Assembly (NCBI RefSeq): GCF_035582795.1
Contig: NC_134373.1
Location: 26,444,501-26,508,500 of the forward strand
Reading direction: 5' to 3'
Source of the DNA: Mycteria americana
Taxonomy: Eukaryota; Chordata; Aves; Ciconiiformes; Ciconiidae
DNA length: 64,000 nucleotides
Positions 1-12,800 of the stretch are shown here, in pieces. The position numbers and the translations under genes were made by a program. Each line of letters starts with the position of its first letter. Position 1 is the first letter of the stretch. A model generated the notes under the pieces. The model searched no databases. It worked only from the letters and a program-made list of their open reading frames with translations, and was not told the origin of the DNA.

Positions 1-469
1 ATCGGTTTTGCACCAGGACTGTCCCTTTCTCTGCCTCCACAGGAAGTTAAGAGTGAGGTGGGCAGAAGTTCCCATCTAGCCAATTTAAGCATCACAATTA
101 CCCATTCAAGTTCTAACAGCAAAAAATCAGATTCTGCTTTAACCTCATCCCACCGCCCCCACAACAGGGCAAGGGGATGAATGAGCACAGATGAGAGCAG
201 CATTGGAAGCAGGGAACGGCACAGACACAGGCAGGATGAACGGCAACCACAGCCCAAGCAGCAGCGGACAGGATGAGTCACAAGCCAGGGAGACCACCCA
301 GATTCCATCGACATTAACCCATGCTAAAAATCACTCTGCTCCTCCAGTTTCCCCAGGCGGGAGCAGACAATACAGGAAGCACCTTCAAGTTTTGGGTAGG
401 AACACTGAAAAAAGGCTGACTTAACAGCGAATAGAAAGAGTTGCCCTGTGCCCTAAAAGCAGCACCTAC
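1..469 (-). other. TTLL4 intron (part)
   Basis: This lies between the splice donor at 469 (GTAGGT on the minus strand) and the next TTLL4 exon, which is outside the window. I looked for the expected next segment of the TTL domain and did not find it. No other gene is visible. Confidence 0.6.
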
Positions 470-3400
470 CATTTGTGTCCTTGACAAGCAGTCTCATCTG
501 AGTTGGATTTGTACTCCGTGTTCTTCTTGTTCACGCTGTAGTTGGTCAAGTGCACGAACTTGTTGCTGAGGCTCTTCATCGAGGAGGAGTACCTGGAGGA
601 GGCAATAGGAGCACAAGCAGTCTGAGCTTGAACTGGCTGCCCCCAGGCCCATGGGGCAGGCAGAAACTCTGTTCTCATCTCAGACCACTCTCGGCCACCC
701 ACCAGTCCTGCTGCCTCCCTTTCCCAGGCTGCCTGGAGCTCTCTGTCCCCACAGGCCCAGAGCTGATGGGACAAAGCATGAGACACAGAGTAGGCTGCCT
801 TGGGGCAGTGGGATGCAATCCTACCCTCACAGCAGGTCCTTAAGAAATGACCAGAGCATCCATCGGTGAGCAAAAGCACTGACGGAACTGCAGCAGCCCA
901 AGGCAATATAGTCAAAACTGGAAGAAGCATCTCAGTTTCTGGTATGCCAGCTCTTACGCAGTATGAAGCACAGACAGCATATTTCAAGAACTGCTTTACA
1001 CTGAGCTGATCTTGCCTGGGAAAGGTGGATGAACGAAGCATACTCTCACATTCCCTTTCAACATTGTCACCTGCAGTGACCCTGTGTGTTTCCAGACTGC
1101 TTCTTAAGCAAGCAAGCTACAGCTTTAAGCATGACCGAATATGGGATGACTCCCTCCTGCCCCAGCCGAGGCGGGCACCACAGCCACAGATGCCTCAGCG
1201 CTGAGGCAGCACCCCAGCACTGCTCTGCCGCACAACCTACTTGCAGCTAGCAAAGCGAACCAATCCATCCTTGAACAGGTAGACCCTAAGGGGATCGTAG
1301 CAAGTGACGTAAACGTAGATCCTCAGGTCGAACTTCTTCCCGCCAATGAGGTAGGGTTTGTGCAGATACCTGCAGAGGGAAGCAAGCACCGGGGGAGGGT
1401 TATGATTTCAGTGTGCAGGAACATCTCTAGCCCACACCTCAGAAGCTTGGCAAAACCAGGGATCAATGCAGAAGCCCTTTTGCACAGAATTTCCAAATAA
1501 AGTGCATCACAGTCAAAATGAGAGAGAAAAAAGCTCTCCCAGGCACAGGGAGATCCTGCAGCACATGAGCAGCATTCCCTTCTGCTCAGTTGCATTTTGA
1601 AGAGATTTTTCCCAGCTCTAAGGCACAGTAGCTTTTCCACACCCACAAGACTGATCACAATATTCAGGAACATTTAAGACATGCAGCAGGCCACAGATGG
1701 TTTGGTTCAGTGAGCAGAAACAGTTGGAAATTTTCATCCAAATCATTTGATTATTCACTCCAGAAGTTCATGATTTTCCATAGGAAAGCTCATCACTTTG
1801 CACGGGAAGCGGACAGGGAGAACAGACAAGCCAACACAGCAGTTCCCTGTCTGCCAAACACCAGATTGTTTTCCTGCCCTCACAAGAACCTTCCCAGAAA
1901 GCAGTCTCAAACCAAGATGAGCTATTCCATTTTTCCGCAGAAGGGGAAGGAGATTCTGAAAATCCTGTTATTTCAAGAAAACCCTTTGACCAACAGCCAC
2001 ACACACAAAGGCTTTTAATGACCCATTCTAACTTGGATAAGAACAAATCTTGACAATTGCCACCTCTTCCCTGGGACTTCTCTTCCCACTGTGCTTGTGG
2101 GCACTGGATAAGGTTTGTTTGCCTCCAAAGATGCCAAACCCCAGAGTACAAAGCAGCGGGAGCAGGATCACAGCAGAGCTGAAGCTGATCACCTGCCAGA
2201 TAGAAGCCACAGAAAGCCCGTGGAGACAGTTTGTACCCGAGACCTCAAAAATCTATGCAGAGACAGCAGCACTCCGGTAAGCCCAGCTGCAGCTGACAGA
2301 GCCAGACTTTGAGCAGCATTATTACACCCAGGCAGTCGAGAAGTTTCTGGATGCAAACCAGGTGCTTCTGCTCTGCCACACAGTGGCAGTGGCCCAGACC
2401 TGGCCAGAGAGACTAGACACTAGGAGGTCCCAGACTGTGTGTTAACCTTACTTTCCTTCACTCACCTCTGTACCAGCAGCGGTCTCCTTTTGGGGAGCTG
2501 GCTCCATTTGTGGATGACCTGGATACCAATGCCTCTTGCTGATGCTGGCTGCAAAACACAAACAAGAAGGGATCAGATCTTCTCCCTGCAGTGAAAACAG
2601 GACAGAAGATTGAGCTCTGCTTTGCACTTACTGGTTTTACAATCCATTTCTGGCGGCTAGCTCCTTCCTCCCACGCTTTCCTGAGTAATTTGATGTCCTG
2701 GGGCAGGATGAAGGACTGGGGAAAGAAGTTAAACTCCTTCTTCCCACAGCGAGCCTGCATCTTCAACAGATTGCGCCACAGACGGTCCTTTCTCCCAATT
2801 TGAAATGAACCGGGGAAGTGGTTTAGCTGGAAAGGAACGCAGATGCTGTGAAATCTCCCTGCTTCCCCACCTCCCTGCCCACCCCTTGCCGCTCCCTGGC
2901 CAGAGGATACATCCTTTCTGAACACAGTGCAGGGTAATGCTCTTTGCTCCCCTGCCAGGCTTGCACCAAGACAGGACCCACCTGCTCCTGAAGGTCTGCA
3001 GGGACAAACACCTGCATGGTGATCCACACCAGCTACAAAGCCAGCAGCTGCTGCCTTGTCCCTTGTGATGCCTGAGCAGCTGCAATGCACTAACCCTCAG
3101 CCTTTGAGCTTCCTCTGGCCATATCCTCCACCCCACTTGCTGGTTTCCCACTTGCTTCTAAACTGTATGCCAGAGTCCTGCCCATGCAACACAATCTCTG
3201 GGGACAGAAAGACCCTGCAGCGGGACAGGAACAGGGCTGGAGGCTGCTAGCTTCCAAACCTGGATGCTGCCTCAAGACCGAGCAGTTTGGAGCATTATGG
3301 CTCTCCAGAACAAACATGTATATGTGATAGATATCAAACCTCTGGTCCTTCACATGTTCCCCAAGCCATGGGCCACTCCTGACCCTTTTGTGATCTGAGT

Positions 3401-6400
3401 TAGGTACATCCCCTCTGGCTGTGCTGGCAGGGAGGGCACTGGCCCTACCGCTCAGTTCTTCCAGAGGAAGGACTGTTTTAAGCAACAATGACTGAATTTA
3501 GACGAGCTCACAAGTGAACACGGCTAGGCTACAGCCTCAGTCTGTACAAGAGCCACCCTCACAGCGGGGATGCTCACCCAGCTGTGCCTGTCTCTTGGGC
3601 TTATCTGCCAGCACATGAATGCCAGCTGCCATGCTCTGGAAGGGACACTGCAGGGACAGCCTGCACAGCAAACACCTGGCCCTGAAGAGAGGGGCACCCA
3701 AACTGCTCCCAACACACTCTCCATGCATGTGAAGAAGGTCAGCCCAGAACATCCCCTACCTTCTGGTGCTCCCTGATGGCTCTGAAGCTGGGGGATTTCA
3801 TGTGGTGACCCCAGCAACCCAGCCAGTCGTTGCTTTCTGCAGGAAAAACAGAAAAGTCCATGACCAAGTACCCTGCCACCCACAACGCCCTCTCAACCCA
3901 CCAGCACCCCATCTCCTGGAGCTAGCAGAAGTGTGCCGGGATGCTGCACAGCAATAGCACAAAGCACTCACGCTGGCTACGGCGAAGCTATCAAACCAAG
4001 GGCTGTGAGTGGGATCCAGTTAGCCAGGTGGGTCATATCTTTGTAAACATGATTGTTGCAGGGATCTGGGCAGACACAGGGTCAAAGGAATGGCTTTAAT
4101 CCCCCATCGCCCTGACTTCCCTGCTTTACAGCAAGTGAATGAAGCAGTTGGCTAATCAGCGCTGCACTGCAGAGGGACATGTAGGATTGCAAGACTTCCT
4201 AGGTCTTGCTCTGCCCTGCGTGTCCTATTATAGCCCCAAAATGGTCTGTGCAGAGGTCTCCTGATACATGCAAGAGCCCCATAAGTACTGCTGGGAGATC
4301 ACACTCCAGGGTATGGATCACAGCTGCAAATGCTCAGTGCTTCCTCAGCCCCAGCCCTCTCCTACACATCTCTTCAGCGACAAGATCCCAAACCTGAGAA
4401 CTCTCTGGCTATGGTCAGAGAAGACAGCTTCTTCCTCAGCACACGGGGACAAGGGACAGCGGTGCTGCGGTTGGCACCAGATGAGTGCCAGCCTCCTTAG
4501 AGTGGCAGCACCATCTAGAGGCACAGCTCAAACAAGCCGGAGCACAGCTCTGCTGCCCCACACGCTGCCTCAGCTCCTGACAACCCAGGAGTAAGTCGTT
4601 GTGGTCCATGCCAGGGACAAGCCAAGAGGGAGATCAGGCCCTGCCAGGACCCACAGAGCTTCGGATATTGTGGGTCAGACAGAAGGCAGAAACGGGAACC
4701 CAGCATCCTGCGGTGCCGAGCTTGTATCGCTCCTGCTCTGCTCTTCGCAGGCAGTCTGCCTTCTTGTGCCCACGGGCTGGAGGCGAGGGAGGACACGACG
4801 TGTCGCATGCTGCCAGCCTCCCACAACTTACTTTTGCTGACTCTGAAGTGGGACCTGCCAACGGTTTGCTTCACTATGTTTGGCGTGACTGTGCACATTT
4901 TCCATCGCAGCAACTTCCTCTGCTCCCAAGGCAGCTTTTCCACTAGGAAGGCAAAAAGATAAGGACAGAAGGAAAACAAACACAATACCCGGATTTTCTA
5001 CAGCTGCACCCAGGGAAATTCTTATGGTTTGCTGCACAGGCACCAGACCTGCAGAGGAGGGTGCATAGCCCCCTTTGCGGAACTAGCATGGAGCAGAAGA
5101 CTTCACGGCTGGGGGAGATCCAGGACACTGGAATGTTTGATGGCAGCCTGAGTCATGCTCCAGGCTGTGGGAGCAGCCATCATTTTACTCCAGCCCTTTG
5201 GATCTCACAGCAGTGCTGGGTCCCATCGCGGGAAGGGTGAAGGGGAGCCACTGCCAGCCAGCTCCTGGCTGTGCGCTGGCACCGCTGCTTGCTAATAACG
5301 GGCTGGCCGCTCTCACCCTGCACGGCAACAGACCGCGGCTCACCTCTCTCATCCCGAGTACTGAAGTAGATGGTTGGAGGCACATTAGGGAATAAACTGC
5401 AGACAAGAGCGGGTTTGAGCACTTTCTCCTGAGCCTCAGCAGGCTGGGCCAGGCAGTTGTTGCAGTTCCTAGGAGAGATGAAGCGGTAGGTGGTTGGCTA
5501 AAGGTGAAAAGTAGCACAGGGAGGAAGGGGGAAGCCGGAAGGAGCCTTGATCCTGGTATCGGGAATTTGCATCATTGCAATATGGTGCAAGTAATGGGTG
5601 CTCAGGTCAGTAACCCAGTCTGCAGCGACGAGGGGGCAAGCTTGCAATGAATGCACAGGCCAAGTGCTGTAACCCACACGGGTTTTGTGTTTTGCTGGGG
5701 CAAGGGGTGAAGTTTGTTACATGACAAACCCCGCAACCTAGTCCACAGGAACAAGGGGTGGAGGTTGTAATGCATATATGATTCAGCTGTTGTAACCCTC
5801 TTGGTTTTGGTGTGCTGCAGGGAAGAGGGCTGGAGTTTTACTGACTGTATGTATACCTTCTTACCACAGCAATCCCTAACACCTGGGAGGAAGGGTAGAA
5901 TTCATAACATATCTATTAAGGTTGTGATGACGCTAAAAGTAGAGTTTGTAATAAACATATATTCAAATATATGCCACTGCAGCCAGTGGAAGAAGACACA
6001 CCAGAGCAATCCACTAAGGAATAAAGAGCAGCAAAAGAAAAGGAACCACAACACATTGACCCCAATCTCCCAGGTCACTCCTCCCCTCGCTAAAGGGACT
6101 GAGTATAGCCTGAGCAAGGGGGTTGGAGACCAGGATGGGGGAAAAAAGAGGCGTTTTCCCTAAGTCCTTGTATATCTATCTTTTTTTTCAATACCAGAAT
6201 CAGTAATTAAGTTTGTTAATTGGCAATAAATTATATTAACATTCCCTGGCACAAAACTGGTTTTGCCCACAACAGACTGAAGGCAGGAGACAGCTGCAAA
6301 GGCTTCGAGGCCAGCCCAGCACACAGCCCTTACAGAGAACTGGCCAACATCTCTCCCTCCCCACCACAGGAGGCGTTTGGCTCAAGCGCTGCTTCCCCCC

Positions 6401-9400
6401 ATCTGTCCCCAGAGGCCAACCAGCCACGTCCTGCCAGAAACAGCTGCTGGTCCAATTTATGTCACCTCTGCAGAACTTTCATAACCACGTGTGCACACCC
6501 AGAGCCCTGCAGCACCCTCAGGTTCAACACTTGCTCGCAGGAAGCCTTCCTCGTCTCCCAGGTGAGTTATGGCATGATGGAAAGCAGCAAGTTGTTGGGC
6601 AGACAGCAAAGCCCGAGGCAGCCCTGGTGCAAGGGTCAGCACAGCTGCAAGGACCAGCTCCCATTACTGGATGGGCAAGAACAGGTCACACAAAAGGTCT
6701 GCCAGGAGTCATGGAGGCAGGGCTCAGATGACCCCAGGCTGGCCAATCCTCCCCAGAGAAACCTCCTTCCAAAAGCTAAAGAAAAACCCAGGCTCTGGGA
6801 CTTGTTTCTAGGATGCACTGCTGAGACACAAGACCCCAAGGAGCTTTTGCAATCTCTGGCCCAGGATGCCTCCACTCTGCTTCATCTGCAAGGCAACAAC
6901 ACTGCAAGAGCACAATTTAATCCAGTAAACCTAACCCAGCAACTGGCAGTAGCAGTGAAATTAAGACCCCTGTTTTGCTGTGGTGGATGCACCCTCAGCA
7001 CTTTGCAGGCTGCTGTCTGTAGCAAGAGAGGTAGCTTTGGTCTGCAGGGTAGCAAGGAAGCTCATTTTGGTTGGGAAGCCTGTTGCTACCTTCACTCCAT
7101 TCCCCCACGTGCTACAGCTCTCCTCTGTCACCAAGGAGGGCAAAGATGGACAATTTTGGACAAAGATACCAAATTCAATGCACTATTTACAGCTACTAAC
7201 CTGGATACAAGAGCCACAGAGCCACTGGATGACACACCAACGACAGAGGAAGCATCTGAGTCACCTGCAGGAGGAGACAGACTCAAGTTTTGTCTCCATG
7301 GGGAGTGAAGGCACACAGAGTTAGGAACAGAAGAGAGAAAACAAATGCTCCAGGGGATAGACCCTTCCCAGCTGCCCTGAATCCTTGGATCCTGGATTTT
7401 GCCCACTAATTGGTGGCATAAAAGGCAGGGCAGGGGGTGGAGCTGACAGCCCTGCACAGAGAGGAGATGGGTAAGTTTTGGAGCAGGACAGTGGTGAACC
7501 CTAGCCTGCTCCCCACAGAAACCCATGCAGTTCCTCCTTGCTGCTACATTGCTTCTGGGTTCAGCACAATCTCTAGATCATCCTGAAATGACAGCATGAA
7601 TGTAAGACAGGAGGGCAGCTGTGCTCAACCCCAGCTCCCAGATGGCCCCCACACTCCCCACCTCGAGGCACGGAGCACAGACCTCCCTGGGGAACCAGCA
7701 CTCACTGTCCTCATCCTCCTCCTGACTGCAGCTCTCGTCCAGGCCATCAGGAAGTTCTTCCTCCACTTCGTCCTGGGGATGGCTCGACTCCAGCGGCGAC
7801 TGCTCAGCAGTGACACTGGGACAAAGGATATCACATCAGGAGTGGTATGTGCTTTCCGAGGCCAAAAGACCCAGAAGCCCAGGAGGCAGCATGAGATAAC
7901 GTGGGCAGGGAGTGACAGCACTGCCCTCCCTGGTGCTGATGTACAAGCACTCATCCCAAGCTAGCAAGAGGGAGAGGCCCCAGGGCACCCTGAGAGGGAA
8001 CATTTTCCACAGCAGCCAGAAAGAAAGAGGCACAAGGACACCCTCTCCCAGCAGGGGAGCAGGAGCAGGAGGTCCATGTCCTTGCGCCCTCCCTGTCCTG
8101 CATAAGCTCCGCATTCCTTTAGGAACCCATGTCTCCGCCCAGAAAAGCCTTGCCAGACCTAGCTCGACAGCAGGCTTCACCCAACATATGTGCAGAGCCT
8201 GCCACAGCACGCAGGGCCCTGTGACAGTGTAGGGAGCAAGCTAGAAATGCCACACAGCAATTCCACGCTGTGGCTGAAGGAAAAGGTGGAAGGGCTCGGA
8301 GTTACCCCAAGTGTCTCATCAAGCTGGGGGTGGCAGGAAGGTTCTCCCCACACCAGGATGCCACAGATGGGTTTTGGTCAGGGATGCAGCCCATGGTTAT
8401 CTTTATGGCCACCCCCATAGTGCCCACAGTGCATCCTCTCCCAACACACACAGACGCAACGGCCAGCCCAGCCCAGCCCATCCCGCCACGGCCTCCCTCC
8501 TCCTCCTGGCTCTACTTACTCAAGCTTTCCTGGGAGCACAGCCTGGACCCGTTTCTCATCTTTCTCCAGTTGGATGGTGGACATCTGACTTGCCACTTCA
8601 GAGACAGCAGTGAGGTGCAGAGGCTCTGCTCTCGCCACCCAGTCCCCACTGTGCGGGCTCAGCACGCTCACCAGCCGGCAGTCAGCATTACGGTTGGGAG
8701 AGCCAGCACGCGAGGCCAAGAGATGGACGCTGATACGCTTAGTGCAGACGACGGCACCATCGGTGCCTATAAGGCTCGAGTTACCATTAAGGCGATGGCT
8801 ACCCAGCTCCAAGTTCAGAGGAGTGACGGTTTCTTTCGGGGTGAGCTGCGCCATGATGTGCTGCCCCCACCTGCTGTTCCAGTTGGACAGGCTGCCCACG
8901 TTCGTAAGGCCAGAGCTTTCGAATTCACGTCCAAAGCTGTTGCGTGTGGCAGTCTGTCTGGCTAGCTGCTGCACAGCCTCTGTGAGGCTGATCTCTGGCT
9001 CCTCTTTTAAGCTGTGTGCTCTCCTCTCAGCATTCTCCCGTGAGCACTGCTCCTTCCTGAGGATCGCACGGCTAGGCACAAGGGTCGGGGGGGGGACCGC
9101 GGTTTGTTCCAACACAAGGTCGCTGCTTTTCACTGCTCTGTTGACCAGGCTGCCGGGGGAGCTGTCTCCATTGTCCCCAGAGTGGGGCCACGAGGCAGCG
9201 GGGAAGGTGTGGGTGTTTTTCACCTTCTTGATCTCCAGTGACTGCAGCAAAGGCACTTTAGCACTGCTTGGCTGTAGGAAGGAATTGTTATTGAGCACTG
9301 GCCTACAGGAGCTGGAAGCCTGCCGACCTGAGCTGAGGGCAGAGCCTTTGACCCCAGTCCCAGAGTGCTCCTCCGCTAGCGCAGGCAGCAGGCAGGGCTC

Positions 9401-9829
9401 CATCAGCAAGGAAGACATCACCCTTCCTGTGGCAGAGCCGGTGTCCGGAGGGCTTTGGAAAGGAAACCTGTAGGGCTTGGGTCTGAAGCAGGAGCGTCGG
9501 TAGAGCAGAGCACTCCTGCCCAGGTCCAGGCAGGGCTGGGTCAAGGGCAGGCTTGGGAGGGCATCTTCACCGGGGTGTGCGTGGCATAGTGATGGTGGGC
9601 ACAAGAAGCAGGATTGCTGCAGAGGGATCCCTGAGGGCAGCAGGCTGTGATCCTGGAAAGCACTCACATACTTCTTCTCCAAATTCCAGATGGGTTTCGC
9701 CTGCTGCTGAGCAAGGTGCCAGGCCCGGCGCAGCTGAGCTCTCCCTGTCGGAAGGGTGCCTGACTCAAGCCTGATGCTCTTCTCCTGTTTGGGGACCAGA
9801 TTAGCGTGTTCTGGTCCTGCAGAGGCCAT
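470..9829 (-). CDS. TTLL4: TTLL4, tubulin polyglutamylase (5' and middle part; 3' end outside window)
   Basis: TTLL4 adds glutamate side chains to tubulin (preferring beta-tubulin) and to nucleosome-assembly proteins, in the cytosol and on microtubules. Coding exons read on the minus strand: 8520–9829, 7683–7815, 5344–5497, 4832–4942, 3760–3836, 2632–2826, 2466–2548, 1241–1369, 470–592, giving 771 codons plus two bases. The first exon is a long low-complexity N-terminus beginning MASAG, as in the mammalian protein, and containing KPIWNLEKK. An acidic stretch (EEELPDGLDE) follows. The TTL domain is then recognisable from PPTIYFSTRDER, LPWEQRKLLRWKM, DWLGCWGHHMKSPS, NHFPGSFQIGRKDRLW, ASARGIGIQVIHKW, KPYLIGGKKFDLRIYVYV and FVHLTNYSVNKKN. 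The catalytic domain's end and the C-terminus lie beyond position 1. An in-frame ATG at 9868 would add 13 residues; 9829 is chosen because its product aligns with the mammalian start. The donor of the second coding exon is uncertain (7683 or 7706). Confidence 0.93.
5600..5965. repeat. Diverged tandem repeat, period about 60 bp, about 6 copies
   Basis: The pattern TAACCC recurs at about 5611, 5670 and 5793, with a degenerate CAACC at about 5733 and a further weak copy near 5853. Between them a conserved core recurs: CAAGGGGTGAAGTTTGT at 5701, CAAGGGGTGGAGGTTGTAATG at 5753, GAGGGCTGGAGTTT at 5825, and AGTAGAGTTTGTAATAAACA near 5938. Spacing is 59–62 bp. Copies differ by many substitutions, so this is an old minisatellite-like array inside a TTLL4 intron. 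Confidence 0.6.
6220..7308 (+). other. Unexplained 362-codon open reading frame inside a TTLL4 intron
   Basis: An uninterrupted ATG-to-TGA frame runs antisense to TTLL4. I do not recognise the product: no signal peptide, membrane segment or known motif is obvious, and it is rich in Gln, Ser, Pro and Cys. It sits wholly in intronic sequence of ordinary base composition, not opposite an exon, so it is not a codon shadow. It may be chance, an lncRNA exon or an old retrocopy. No promoter or poly(A) signal was identified. Confidence 0.15.
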
Positions 9830-9890
9830 GTAAAGCCATAGCACATGAGGCATGAGCGAGTCAGTCATCTACAGCAGCATCTTTGCTGGC
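9830..9890 (-). other. TTLL4: TTLL4 5' UTR part of the first coding exon
   Basis: On the minus strand an acceptor CTTGTTTCAG ends at 9891, so the exon begins at 9890. The leader carries a three-codon upstream ORF (ATGCTGCTGTAG). It is followed directly by an ATG at 9868 that is in frame with the MASAG start at 9829. Either ATG could be used. Confidence 0.6.
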
Positions 9891-12800
9891 CTGAAACAAG
9901 ACGACAGCATGAAAGGCGCTGTTACCCCAGCAGGGCAAAGCACCTGGCCCAGTGCCCCAGGAGGGGAGCAGGGCAAGTTGCTTTCCCTGCAGGATGAAAA
10001 ACCATATCTCCATCTGCTGAGCTCCCCGAGAGTCTCCTGGGACCAAGCCAAAGGAAGAGCTGGCATCTCACATGAAACCAGAGGATGTGAAGGACAACTT
10101 AGAGAGGGCCCTGGGAAAAGTGCCGTCCGCAGGAAAGCTTGTACCCTGCAAATGCGCAGGGGTGCCTGGCTGCCAGCCAGCTGCAAGGAGAGGCCGCCTG
10201 CCTTGGAGCTGGCACAGCAACCAGAGCCCACTCCCACGGGTCTGCATCTCCAAACTGTACTGTGTGCTCCACCACCAGCTCTCCCGACTCCACCGCAAGT
10301 CCCAAAACGTGTGCTTCTTTGTCTTCTCCCCACTCCTTAAAGCTTCAGCTCCCAAGGTCACACAACTAGGTGAGAATCTCAGCCCTTGCTTTTAAAAGAA
10401 ACACATTTCTCACTTTTGTAACCCCATGGAAAAGCTCAGCAAGGGCTGAGGGCATCCTAAACAGCTCAGGCCTGGGAAGGCAGCAAGGAGCAAACACAGG
10501 GCTGCTGTACATCAACACCTCAGTTTCCAACAGAGACTGGCAGTACCACACACACATGTTCCTCCCCGTGGCAGTCCTACAGAAAAGACTCTTACAAGGA
10601 GCAACTGGCAGACCACAGAGCTACAGACATAGGTGTCCTGAATCCTCCTAAAACAAACTATTGCACCATGCCTGTAAGATCCTCTTGCACCAGGTATTTG
10701 TCTTGCTTTAACACATGCCTGGAGAGCCCCTGGATAGAACCACAATAGGAATTTGTATCCCAAGCAGGCTGGCTGGCTGGCTTGCTCTTCCACCTTCCAG
10801 CTCTCACAAGCTTCCATGTTTAAAAAAAAAAGTTTAAGAAGAAGGGTAAGCAGAGCATCAACCATCGCCCTCTTAGTTTTCTTGCAATACACATACACAC
10901 TCCTTTCTCACCTGAAAACCAAGCCTCAGCTGCAGCAGTTATAGTGTAGCTAGGAGACCCCAGGGTTGCTCTGTAGCACCATGACAGCAGCTCACACCCG
11001 CCACAGGGCTGGGTCAGACAGACATACACCCTGCACAGACCCACACCTGCCAGACCTTCTCAACCTGTGAATCAGGCCCCAGTCTCCAGCGCACATCAGG
11101 TCAGCAGCAGCCCAAACGGAGGCTGTACGAGGTGGGAACATCCCACACAGGATCCCATAGGGGCTATACATCCTCAAGGAGAGCTGCTGCCCTGCCAAGC
11201 TCTGCAAGGAAGTATGGAAGTGGTCAGGTCTGCTCCATGCCCATGGCTGCACTGCCTGTACAGTCATGCTGAGCACTCCCGATGAGGAGCGGGCAGCTGC
11301 ATCCCTCTGTGAGCTGCCGCCCAGAGGGGCTCCGAGCCCCGGGGAAAGGAATCCCACGCGCCGTACACAACTGAGCTGTACCGCACTATCCGATTGCTAC
11401 CTGATTTGTGCCCAGCAGCAAACCCGGCCGTGTTGTGACATTCACAGCGATTAGCACAGAGCAAAGAGGCTGTGGCTCAGATGCCACCACCTCCCCAGCT
11501 CAAGTTTCCACCAGTAAACAAGCAAGCGAAGCTCAGCTTCCGCACAATATACCCCAGATGCACTGAGGTCGCAAGCGTGCTCGAATCACAAAGTGACCCT
11601 AGCACACCAGTGAATGTAGATGTGAAAAAGCAAAATAAAAAATACAAGGAGGTGAATGAAAGCGTCCCCGATATCTCTGCCTAGAGGGGACTGTCACTGC
11701 AGTATCACCATGAGCACTGCCAACTTGGCCATCACCTGCACTCTCACCCGGCTGTGAATGACCTTGCAAAACCAGCCTGCAGTGAAAGCCACCTGTGCCT
11801 CATCTCCACCCGGCTTTACAGCTATCAGTGGATCATCCTGCTATAAAAATAAAAGTGATTTGGCCTAATGAAGCTGTAACAAGGGGCGTGAATCCTACAA
11901 CCAGCTTAGACATGGGTGTGAGTATGCCAGCAGAAGCCCTGTGTGACTCTGCTCTGGAGTAAGTGACAACGGTGGCACAGATGTGACCAGCACAGGCACG
12001 GGGGTACCGCCGGCAGCCACGGCTGCCAGGGTGGAGATATGGCCATAGCACAGCCTTAGCTGCCACTGCCTGCTCGGCCAGGGCTCGTCCCCAGCCCCGC
12101 AGTGGCAGAGGGAGACCATTCTGAGCTTGCCCCTCTCCGGAGCAGTTTTGCCACAGAGCTGCAGAAGCAGATGGGCCAGCACGGGGCAGGGGTGCACTGC
12201 AAGCAGCAGCTGCAGAAGGAAGCGGCAGGGCCTTTTGTATGGCTTCCAGGTGAGGACCGTGCCAGCCGACAGCTAGTAACCACTGCTGTTTCCCTGTGAA
12301 GACACAGGAGCTCAGAGACAGGGGCAGGAAGGACAAAAGGAAGAACATGCCCCCGCACGGAGCAGGTCAGGATGCATCCAGACTGGCAGCACCAACTTAT
12401 GCTGCCTGTCCTTCCCCCCATCCGCACTCCTGTCCCACCTCCTGCACGCCAGCACAGCCACCTCTGATGTCTGCCTGCAAACCGGCTCCTGTCCTCACTG
12501 CAAGGACAGCTCGGCAAAGCAACTGCTGAACATCCAAGAGAGCTGGCTGAGACAGAGGCACCTTCACATGCCAGGCTGTGGGCACAACAGGACAGCAGCT
12601 GCCACGTCCCCGTGGCTCTGGGCACAAACCACGTCACCTGCCCCAAGGTAAATCCCCACTGGTTACCAGTCAGGGAAGTGTCCCCTTTACGTAACTCAGT
12701 CAGAGTTTTGGGGTGGAGGAAGGTCACAGCTTGATGCAATCCCTAGTTCTGCCAACCCAACCCTACGGCAAAGGAGCAGGAGTTCGTTCTGCTGCTCACA

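Larger units (their letters stand above)
5498..7682 (-). other. TTLL4 intron between coding exons 2 and 3
   Basis: This 2.2 kb intron separates the acidic exon from the exon that begins the TTL domain. It holds a diverged ~60-bp tandem repeat on its 5498 side and a long open frame on the opposite strand at 6220–7308. No spliced exon fits the TTLL4 reading phase here if the upstream exon ends at 7683. If it instead ends at 7706, a small exon of length 3n+2 would have to exist in this interval. Confidence 0.6.

Noticed and set aside
3973-4000. Possible TTLL4 exon (FDSFAVAS)
   Set aside because: The exons at 4832–4942 and 3760–3836 already join in frame at …VSKKSNDWLG, matching the family. Including this piece would break the frame.
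7540-7590. Strong-looking acceptor (TGTCATTTCAG) followed by GATGATCTAG
   Set aside because: All three frames hit a stop within 13 codons and no phase-compatible donor follows. It may be a decoy acceptor.
10345-10377. MIR/L2-like CCCAAGGTCACACAACTAGG
   Set aside because: Only about 30 bases match the SINE core. Too short to call; it would need repeat masking.
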